From: Acidimicrobiia bacterium
GTDB lineage: Bacteria > Actinomycetota > Acidimicrobiia > Acidimicrobiales > Ilumatobacteraceae
Length of the DNA stretch: 14,873 bases
Assembly: GCA_013821025.1 (NCBI GenBank)
Contig: JACDHN010000015.1
Location: forward strand, 1-14,873
Reading direction: 5' to 3'
The notes below the pieces were generated by a model that was not told the origin of the DNA, ran no database searches, and worked only from the letters and a program-made list of their open reading frames with translations. This document shows, in pieces, positions 1-4,909 of the stretch; the first letter of the stretch is position 1, and the number at the start of each line of letters is the position of its first letter. A program made the position numbers and the translations under genes.

Positions 1-56
1 AGCTCTGCGCAGGATCTTCACGGTGGGGCTGCCTGCAACCGGACCAGCGACCTCAT
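1..56 (-). repeat. Degenerate copy of tRNA-Ile 3' half and flank
   Basis: Bases 1-30 match 1002-1034 with about 28 identical bases, two substitutions and two small gaps. The shared part covers the downstream flank of the tRNA-Ile gene and the first bases of its acceptor stem (GGGGCT). After a diverged stretch at 31-47, the nonamer CGACCTCAT (48-56) returns at exactly the same offset as in the intact tRNA (1052-1060). No anticodon loop or D arm can be recognised beyond base 57, and the T-arm stem no longer pairs, so this cannot be a working tRNA. It may be a decayed tandem tRNA (tRNA-Ala often follows tRNA-Ile here in actinobacteria) or one end of an insertion at the tRNA 3' end. The repeat may continue past the left edge. 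Confidence 0.6.
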
Positions 57-57
57 C

Positions 58-87
58 GCATCGGACTGTAGCGGTGCGATCCGATGC
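58..87. repeat. Perfect 8-bp inverted repeat
   Basis: GCATCGGA (58-65) is the exact reverse complement of TCCGATGC (80-87), with a 14-base loop. A competing 6-bp stem, ATCGCA (55-60) with TGCGAT (75-80), overlaps it, so the two are mutually exclusive. It lies directly beyond the degenerate tRNA half. There is no T tract, so it does not look like an intrinsic terminator. Its function is unknown and it could be chance. Confidence 0.35.
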
Positions 88-159
88 CGTGGTCATCAAC
101 GCCGAGCGACAGTTTCTGATGCGCTTGCGGGTCGACGGTGCCCGTGCGATGTTCTGCCG

Positions 160-295
160 ATGGCCCGAACGCCACGTACGTCTCCCAAACGTCCCGCGTC
201 GGTCGACGAGTTCCTCGCCGCAGCTCGACCTGACCGTGCTGGCCGAGCTCGTTCGCGCATCGGTGGACCAACACGCAGCGTCACTCACGGGCTGA
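160..295 (+). pseudogene. Possible frameshifted DUF1801-like N-terminal remnant
   Basis: An ATG at 160 opens a frame reading MARTPRTSPKRPASVDEFLA, which resembles the usual start of DUF1801 (YdhG-like) proteins: a basic leader and then a S-V-D-E-[FY]-L motif. After about base 215 the resemblance moves to another frame, reading QLDLTVLAELVRASVDQHAA and ending in SLTG and a stop at 293-295. That part looks like the following helix of the family, just before the expected conserved G-x-K-W segment. If the reading is right, this is about 45 codons of a gene broken by a frameshift and truncated. No intact gene is present in 1-304. The call rests on remembered family wording without any search, so confidence is low. 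Confidence 0.25.
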
Positions 296-304
296 GCCGT
301 CACG

Positions 305-634
305 TCATGACTGGATCAGGGTGATCAGGTTGCCCGCCGGATCCGTGATCTGCGCCTTGGTGACCCAACCGTTGTCTGTGGCCGGCATGACAACACGGCC
401 ACCGTTGGCGACGACCTGCGCCAGGCGTGTATCCAGACTGTCAACCGCAATCCCGATCGTCACCGATGGATGCTCGGAATCGACGATGGCTCCTCGTGGT
501 GCGGTACCGGTGTCGACCAGCGCGTACCCCGGTCCCTGAGGGTCAACCGTCCAACCGAGGCAACGTTCGTAGAACTGTCGAAGCTGAAGATCGTTTGGTC
601 CAGCGATGTCGAAATGAACGACGGGCGAGATCAT
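305..634 (-). CDS. VOC-family (glyoxalase/bleomycin-resistance fold) protein
   Basis: A 109-residue single-domain protein of the vicinal oxygen chelate superfamily. It shows the family's N-terminal strand with a potential metal ligand (VVHFDI, H7), the FYERCLGW segment near residues 21-28, and the C-terminal TDPAGNLITLIQ strand. One domain is half of the usual metal site, so a homodimer would be expected. The substrate cannot be told from sequence, and the other classic ligands are not obvious, so it may not be a glyoxalase. I chose the ATG at 632-634 over longer in-frame openings because an AGGAG ribosome site lies 5 bases upstream and the ATG overlaps the stop of the ArsR gene as ATGA. This suggests translational coupling and a shared transcript under the ArsR-type repressor. 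Confidence 0.85.
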   Translation of the reverse strand: MISPVVHFDIAGPNDLQLRQFYERCLGWTVDPQGPGYALVDTGTAPRGAIVDSEHPSVTIGIAVDSLDTRLAQVVANGGRVVMPATDNGWVTKAQITDPAGNLITLIQS

Positions 635-918
635 AGGTGCTCCTGTCGGGTTCGGGGAATGATCGCATCGAGCTGTTCCACGGCGTGAGCCACTGCGGCC
701 GGGAGGGTTCGGTACCGGCGCCACGTACCGTCGATCGACATCTCGACGACGCTGGTCTTTCGCAACACCTTGAGGTGCTCGGACACCGTCGCCGCAGCGA
801 GGTCGAGTTCCTCGACGAGCGTGCCAGCGGCCACCCATTCGTCGGTGCAACGGGAGATGATCTCACGTCGAGCGGGGTGAGCGAGTGCCCTGAGGACCGC
901 GTCGAGCTCGCTGATCAT
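631..918 (-). CDS. ArsR-family winged-helix transcriptional regulator
   Basis: A 95-residue winged-helix repressor. It shows the ArsR opening (LRALAHPARREIISR, about residues 9-23), the recognition helix (AAATVSEHLKVLRKTSVVE, about 41-59) and the wing (IDGTWRRYRTL). It lacks the metal-binding ELCVCDL motif of the arsenic and cadmium sensors and has one cysteine (C24). It therefore belongs to the non-metal branch often found beside VOC or SRPBCC enzymes; the ligand is unknown. It is the first gene of a two-gene unit, its stop overlapping the VOC start by 4 bases. The promoter's -10 ends 7 bases before the ATG with no ribosome site, so the mRNA is probably leaderless. A perfect inverted repeat in the promoter is the likely binding site, implying autorepression. 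Confidence 0.9.
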   Translation of the reverse strand: MISELDAVLRALAHPARREIISRCTDEWVAAGTLVEELDLAAATVSEHLKVLRKTSVVEMSIDGTWRRYRTLPAAVAHAVEQLDAIIPRTRQEHL

Positions 919-925
919 CGCCTAC

Positions 926-954
926 AGTATTTCGTTACTAGACGAAATAGTCAA
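926..954 (-). promoter_or_regulatory. arsR-VOC promoter, sigma-70 type
   Basis: On the minus strand TTGACT (954-949) is followed by a 17-bp spacer and AATACT (931-926), close to the sigma-A consensus with optimal spacing. The ATG at 918 comes 7 bases after the -10, so transcription would begin at or next to the start codon. TACTGT (929-924) is an alternative -10 reading, with a 19-bp spacer. Confidence 0.7.
928..949. promoter_or_regulatory. Likely ArsR operator (inverted repeat)
   Basis: TATTTCGT (928-935) and ACGAAATA (942-949) are perfect reverse complements around a 6-base centre (TACTAG). The dyad fills the spacer and touches both promoter hexamers. A dimeric winged-helix protein bound here would block RNA polymerase. 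Site size and AT-rich arms fit ArsR-family operators; that it is the target of the adjacent gene is inference. Confidence 0.7.
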
Positions 955-1001
955 GACCACGGCTGAGCCACTTGGCCGCCGGATTGGTACCCCACGGAAG
1001 G

Positions 1002-1060
1002 AGCGCTGTGCGCAGGGATCTGCACGGTGGGGCTAGGAAGAATCGAACTTCCGACCTCAT
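1002..1060 (-). repeat. Direct repeat partner: tRNA-Ile 3' half plus 26 bp of flank
   Basis: This is the intact counterpart of the degenerate copy at the left edge. It includes 26 bases downstream of the tRNA and the 3' part of the tRNA itself. The two copies are in the same orientation, about 1 kb apart, and bracket the arsR-VOC cassette. The flank holds short pairing segments (GCAG/CTGC around GGAT at 1013-1024) but no convincing terminator. Confidence 0.6.
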
Positions 1061-1101
1061 CCTTATCAGGGATGCGCTCTAACCGACTGAGCTATAGCCC
1101 C
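1028..1101 (-). tRNA. tRNA-Ile (anticodon GAT)
   Basis: The minus strand reads as a complete cloverleaf. A 7-bp acceptor stem pairs GGGGCTA with TAGCCCC. The D arm carries AGCTCAGTCGGTTAGAGC. The anticodon stem CATCC/GGATG closes the loop CTGATAA with anticodon GAT, and the T arm carries the TTCGATT loop. The discriminator base is A (1028). The next bases are CCG, so the terminal CCA is not fully encoded and needs addition after transcription. It starts 16 bases after the DUF3566 stop and may be on the same transcript. tRNA-Ile downstream of gyrA and DUF3566 is a familiar actinobacterial arrangement. Confidence 0.97.
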
Positions 1102-1117
1102 GAGCAGATGCAGGAGG

Positions 1118-2164
1118 CTAACGCTCGGCCGTGCGTTCCTCAACAGGGCCCACCGGACCGGTGCGACGCACGGTGAAGCGCCGCATCGGCGAGTCGGTGC
1201 GCTCCACGACTTCTTCTTCCAGCACGGTCATGCGGATGCCACCGACGAGATCGGTGATGAGGTTGAACAGTGTCGCCCCCAGCACGGCGAAGCCGGTCAG
1301 GGCGACCACCATGAACAGACCGCCGATCCAGGCGTTGTGGTAGATCTCGCCGCCCTCGAACTCGAAGTTGGTCCAACCGAACGACTCGAAGAACTGCTCG
1401 AGGTTGTCGATGGTGCCAGTGGAGTAGGCAACGTTCCATAGCAGCACACCAGCCGTGAGCACGACGCCGTAGATCACGAGGCTGAACACCGCTGCAACCT
1501 TGAACATCGACCACGGATCTACGTGGCGCAGCACCCGCGTGACCTTGCGGACACGGGGTCGACGGCCAACAGGCCGGGTGACGGGGGCGAGCAGATGACG
1601 TTCGGCGTCGACCACCGTGCGGCGCACGACAGGCGGCGGTGGCGCCGCCACCTCTGGGTCATGGCCTCCATCGAACAGATTCGGTTTGGGAGACAGCTTC
1701 AGCCCAGACGCCGGGGTGGCATGAACGGTGGTGACGGTTGGCGCCGTGACCGCAGGTGCCGGTGAAGCGTTGGCCGATGGTTGCACACGCGGCGCGGGAT
1801 GGGCTGGGACGGGCGCGGACATGGGAGCGGGGGTCGTCGTGGGGGCGGATGCCGGGGCGGGGGGCGGCGCAGGAGCGGGAGCCTGGGCCACCACGGCTGG
1901 TGGAGCAGGGGCGGCTCTGGCTGCGGCTGGAGTCGGGGGTGGCGGAGGGATCTCGACGGCCGACGAAGGCGCCGGAGTCGACGTCACCACGATCGGGGGT
2001 TGGCCAGGCAGCGATGCGGGGTCAGCCCGGCGAGCGGGAGACGGGTCGTGGCCGTCGTCGGTCGAGCCGTGCGGCTGGCCGTTCGACTCGACATCGGTGA
2101 CCGGTACCTCGTCGGTCGGCTGATCGCTCGACTTCTCTCGCACGGCGCGTTCAGTCGAACTCAC
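1118..2164 (-). CDS. DUF3566 membrane protein with long Pro/Ala-rich N-terminus
   Basis: A 348-residue protein with three parts. Residues 1 to about 170 form a low-complexity Pro/Ala/Thr-rich region, probably disordered and cytoplasmic. A basic segment follows (about 185-212). Residues about 204-318 are the DUF3566 domain with the HVDPWSMFKVAAVFS opening, membrane helices near 222-244 and 278-301, and the FNLITDLVGGI motif between helix 2 and the C-terminal tail. The family is found next to gyrA in many actinobacteria; its biochemical role is not established. I chose the GTG at 2162-2164. The open frame runs further upstream, but that would overlap the kup gene, and TACACT lies 7 bases before the GTG as in a leaderless promoter. 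No clear ribosome site is visible. Confidence 0.88.
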   Translation of the reverse strand: MSSTERAVREKSSDQPTDEVPVTDVESNGQPHGSTDDGHDPSPARRADPASLPGQPPIVVTSTPAPSSAVEIPPPPPTPAAARAAPAPPAVVAQAPAPAPPPAPASAPTTTPAPMSAPVPAHPAPRVQPSANASPAPAVTAPTVTTVHATPASGLKLSPKPNLFDGGHDPEVAAPPPPVVRRTVVDAERHLLAPVTRPVGRRPRVRKVTRVLRHVDPWSMFKVAAVFSLVIYGVVLTAGVLLWNVAYSTGTIDNLEQFFESFGWTNFEFEGGEIYHNAWIGGLFMVVALTGFAVLGATLFNLITDLVGGIRMTVLEEEVVERTDSPMRRFTVRRTGPVGPVEERTAER

Positions 2165-2171
2165 CCCGATG

Positions 2172-2177
2172 AGTGTA
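2172..2177 (-). promoter_or_regulatory. Candidate -10 element for the DUF3566 gene
   Basis: TACACT on the minus strand ends 7 bases before the GTG start. This fits TANNNT and predicts transcription starting at the start codon. No good -35 hexamer is seen 16-18 bp upstream. The site lies in the 41-base gap after the kup stop, so the gene may also be read through from kup. Confidence 0.4.
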
Positions 2178-2205
2178 CGCGCCGAGCCCCCCGCGAGGGT
2201 GCGCG

Positions 2206-4080
2206 TCAGATCTCTACGTGGGTGCCGACCTCGAACACCCGATCGCGTGGCAGGTTGAAGAACCTCGAGGCGCTGGCTGCACCGCGATTGAGCAGCTCGA
2301 ACAGCTGCTCTCGCCACACGGGCATGCCCTCCTCGGGGGTGCTCGTGATCGTCTCGCGACCGATGAAGTACGTGGCCTTCAATGGGTCGATCGTGCACCC
2401 GTCCACGTCGAACTCTCCGAGCGCGGCAACGACGTCGGGGTCCTCCATGAAGCCGTAGTTGACCACGACGCGGTACACCCCGCGCGCTATCGGCGAGACG
2501 TCGAGACGGTCCTCAGCGGTGACTCGGGGCACGTCGCTCGTCTCGACGGAGAGCACCAAGGTCGTGTCGTGCAACACATGGTTGTGGGCCAGGTTCGTGA
2601 TCATCGCCGGCGGGGCACCATCGGGGCCCTTGAACATGTAGACGGCGACGCCAGGCACCCGCCGCACGGAGTCGTTGAGCGCCTCGTCGACGACGTCGAG
2701 CACGGGACGCTGGCCGCGGTGGACACGTGCTGCCACGAGTTGGCGGCCCCGGCGCCACGTCGTCATCTGCAGCACCAGACCGAATCCGACGACGATCGGC
2801 AACCAGCCGCCGCTCGGGATCTTCGGCACGTTGGCCGCGAAGAAGGAGAGATCGACAAGGAACAATGGGAGGACGGCGATGTGCGCCTTCCACGGAGCCC
2901 ACCTCCAGCGCTCGATCATGCAGCCGTGCAGCAGCAGTGTGGTGATCACCATCGTTGTCGAGGCGGCGATCCCGTACGCAGCGGCGAGGTTCGTCGAGCT
3001 CTGGAACCCGATCACGAGTGCGATGCACCCGATCATGAGCAGCCAGTTCACGAGCGGTACGTAGATCTGACCGGACTGCTCCGACGACGTGTGCCGCACG
3101 TCGAGGCGCGGCAGGTAGTCGAGCTGTATCGCCTGCGCCGTCAGTGAGAACGCTCCAGAGATCAGTGCTTGGGAGGCGATCACGGTCGCACCTGTCGCCA
3201 GCACGACGAGCGGGATCACCGACCAGTCCGGCGCCATCTCGAAGAACAGCCGCTCGGGCACCTCCGACCGTGACGACAAGAACGCCGCCTGCCCGAAGTA
3301 GTTCAACAGCAGCGCCGGCAACACGATCGTGTACCAGCCGAGCTGTATGGATCGGCGACCGAAGTGGCCCATGTCGGCGTACAGCGCCTCGCCGCCGGTG
3401 ACGACGAGGAAGATCGAGCCGAGGGCAATGAAGGCCTGCAACGGCTGGTCGAGGAACAGCTCGACGGCGTAGGCCGGCGAGACGGCCCGGACGACGCTCG
3501 GCTGCTGCACGATCTGCTCGAGCCCCAGCGCGGCGATCACGATGAACCACAGCACCATCACCGGACTGAACACCTTGGCGATCCCTGCGGTGCCGAACGG
3601 TTGGGCGAGGAACAGCCCGATGATGATCACGACGGCGATCGGGATGATCAAGGAGTCGAAGGCGCTCGTCGCCACCTCGAACCCCTCAACGGCGCTGAGC
3701 ACCGAGATCGCCGGCGTGATGAGCCCTTCTCCGTAGAGCAGGGAAGTGCCGAACACACCGAGCGCAAGCAGCACCCCCGTCGTCTTCGTGGCAGATCCGG
3801 CCCCAGGTGCGATGAGTGCCGTCAGCGCCAGGATCCCGCCCTCGCCATGGTTGTCGGCACGCATCACGAGCAGCAGGTACTTCACGGAGATGATCAGCAG
3901 CAGGGACCAGAACACGATCGACGCCGTGCCGAACGCGCTGTCGCGGGTCAGCTCCAGGTCGCCGTGAGTGTGCGCCTCTTTGAGCGCGTACAGCGGACTG
4001 GTGCCGATGTCGCCGTACACGATGCCGAGCGTGCCGAAGGCCGCCGGTACCAGGCCCCGCGTTCGGTGTCCTGCGCTCAC
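2206..4080 (-). CDS. kup: Kup/HAK/KT-type potassium uptake transporter
   Basis: A 624-residue polytopic membrane protein, the usual length for bacterial Kup. These carriers take up K+ with protons across the inner membrane. Family motifs are GIVYGDIGTSPLYALKE (19-35) in the first helix, NHGEGGILALTALI (77-90), YGEGLITPAISVLSAVEG (about 116-133) and GGEALYADMGHFG (229-241). About twelve hydrophobic segments lie before residue 430. The remaining soluble C-terminal domain is complete and includes NYGFMEDPDV and the ATYFIGRET motif near residue 550. The GTG start (4078-4080) overlaps the stop of the MmcQ/YjbR gene as GTGA, suggesting coupling; no strong ribosome site is seen. The link with the small upstream genes looks positional, not functional. 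Confidence 0.96.
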   Translation of the reverse strand: MSAGHRTRGLVPAAFGTLGIVYGDIGTSPLYALKEAHTHGDLELTRDSAFGTASIVFWSLLLIISVKYLLLVMRADNHGEGGILALTALIAPGAGSATKTTGVLLALGVFGTSLLYGEGLITPAISVLSAVEGFEVATSAFDSLIIPIAVVIIIGLFLAQPFGTAGIAKVFSPVMVLWFIVIAALGLEQIVQQPSVVRAVSPAYAVELFLDQPLQAFIALGSIFLVVTGGEALYADMGHFGRRSIQLGWYTIVLPALLLNYFGQAAFLSSRSEVPERLFFEMAPDWSVIPLVVLATGATVIASQALISGAFSLTAQAIQLDYLPRLDVRHTSSEQSGQIYVPLVNWLLMIGCIALVIGFQSSTNLAAAYGIAASTTMVITTLLLHGCMIERWRWAPWKAHIAVLPLFLVDLSFFAANVPKIPSGGWLPIVVGFGLVLQMTTWRRGRQLVAARVHRGQRPVLDVVDEALNDSVRRVPGVAVYMFKGPDGAPPAMITNLAHNHVLHDTTLVLSVETSDVPRVTAEDRLDVSPIARGVYRVVVNYGFMEDPDVVAALGEFDVDGCTIDPLKATYFIGRETITSTPEEGMPVWREQLFELLNRGAASASRFFNLPRDRVFEVGTHVEI

Positions 4081-4481
4081 AAACGCGAGACGCTACAGCG
4101 GCGCCTGCGATCCCGCAGAACCTGCACCAGCTTCGGCGGGGCCACGGCACAGAACGCCTCGTTGCAGATGCCGGCGATCTCGGTCTCGTCGATCCTCCGG
4201 TCGAGGCGCATCCCGATCCAGCCCCTGCCGCCTACGTACGGAGGCCGGAAGAACCGATCAGGCTCGACTTCGGTCAGCTCTTCCTGGGTGCCGGGCGGTG
4301 CTGCAGCCCACAGGTGTGGGAACTCGTGTTGATGATGGCCGTCCGGCCACAACATCACGAAGCTCTTCTTGCTGCGCACGAAGAACGTGGGTGCCCCGTG
4401 CGACAAACGCTCGCTCACCTCCGGCAGCGGCAAGCAGGCGCTGCGCACGATCTCTAGCGCTCGCCCGACTGTCGTGTCCAC
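4077..4481 (-). CDS. MmcQ/YjbR-family protein (CyaY-like fold)
   Basis: A 134-residue protein of the MmcQ/YjbR family, often annotated as DNA-binding because of its fold, with no firm biochemical role. Recognisable family wording is the early LPLPEVSERLSHGAPTFFVR (about 17-36), KKSFVMLWPDGHHQHE (38-53) and the late GGRGWIGMRL (84-93). I prefer the GTG at 4479-4481 over the longer opening to 4553. The extra residues do not look like the family, and TACCGT sits exactly 7 bases before this GTG. The stop overlaps the kup start by 4 bases, so the two genes are probably co-translated. Confidence 0.8.
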   Translation of the reverse strand: MDTTVGRALEIVRSACLPLPEVSERLSHGAPTFFVRSKKSFVMLWPDGHHQHEFPHLWAAAPPGTQEELTEVEPDRFFRPPYVGGRGWIGMRLDRRIDETEIAGICNEAFCAVAPPKLVQVLRDRRRRCSVSRL

Positions 4482-4488
4482 GCCGTCG

Positions 4489-4494
4489 ACGGTA
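4489..4494 (-). promoter_or_regulatory. Candidate -10 element for the MmcQ/YjbR-kup unit
   Basis: TACCGT on the minus strand ends 7 bases before the chosen GTG, the same geometry as at the DUF3566 gene. It fits TANNNT, but no good -35 is found at normal spacing. It lies in the 87-base gap after the TadE-like gene, where nothing else was seen. Confidence 0.35.
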
Positions 4495-4568
4495 CCGTTG
4501 GGCCGCCGGCAATGCGGCACACGCAACCGAGCGAGCGCCCGTTGAACGACCACGACGCGAAGGTACTG

Positions 4569-4859
4569 CTACGGAGCGTCGGAGGCTCGGGCAGTACTCG
4601 TGGCCTCGCCCACGCGCACGCTGACCGTCACCGTCACCCCACCATGGCCACTCGACTGAGAGAACTCCACGACTATGGCATCGTTCGCCCCTGCGAGGCG
4701 CTCGACAGCTGGGCGTCCACCGCCGACCCCTGCCAGCGCCGCAGCGTCGGCTGCCGTGCGGGCTCGGGAGGCATCCACGAGATCACCGCAGAAATCAGCG
4801 AACCCGAGCGTGAGAGCGCCGACGAGACCAACGCCGCCGACGACGATCAGCACCTGCAT
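4569..4859 (-). CDS. Small TadE/TadG-like single-pass membrane protein
   Basis: A 96-residue protein with one N-terminal hydrophobic segment (about 2-22), then DASRARTAADAAALAG (29-44), then a short soluble part rich in Val and Thr. The Ala-rich segment right after the membrane helix is the hallmark of TadE/TadG-like pseudopilin-related proteins in actinobacteria. No pilus assembly genes (tadA, tadB, tadC) lie nearby in the window. The ATG is the only good start: an in-frame stop lies 36 bases upstream, and a weak GGAGAG is 12 bases before it. The gene follows the gyrA stop by 50 bases on the same strand and may be co-transcribed with it. Its role here is unknown. Confidence 0.7.
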   Translation of the reverse strand: MQVLIVVGGVGLVGALTLGFADFCGDLVDASRARTAADAAALAGVGGGRPAVERLAGANDAIVVEFSQSSGHGGVTVTVSVRVGEATSTARASDAP

Positions 4860-4909
4860 ACGTTCCGCTCGCTCTCCGCCCGCTGCTGGGCGTCACCGGT
4901 GCTTTGGCG

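Noticed and set aside
23..295. Intact 90-residue plus-strand gene at the left edge
   Set aside because: It starts inside the tRNA-derived repeat with no ribosome site and shows no family resemblance as a whole; only parts in two frames suggest a remnant.
305..850. VOC protein extended to 181 residues
   Set aside because: The extension overlaps arsR out of frame; the internal ATG has a ribosome site and the family's expected start.
1118..2398. DUF3566 protein extended to 426 residues
   Set aside because: The extra N-terminus would lie inside the 3' end of kup and reads as shadow sequence.
3364..4332. A long plus-strand open frame opposite kup and the MmcQ/YjbR gene
   Set aside because: Asp/Glu/Arg-rich low-complexity translation typical of the antisense of hydrophobic membrane codons; no start signal or motif.
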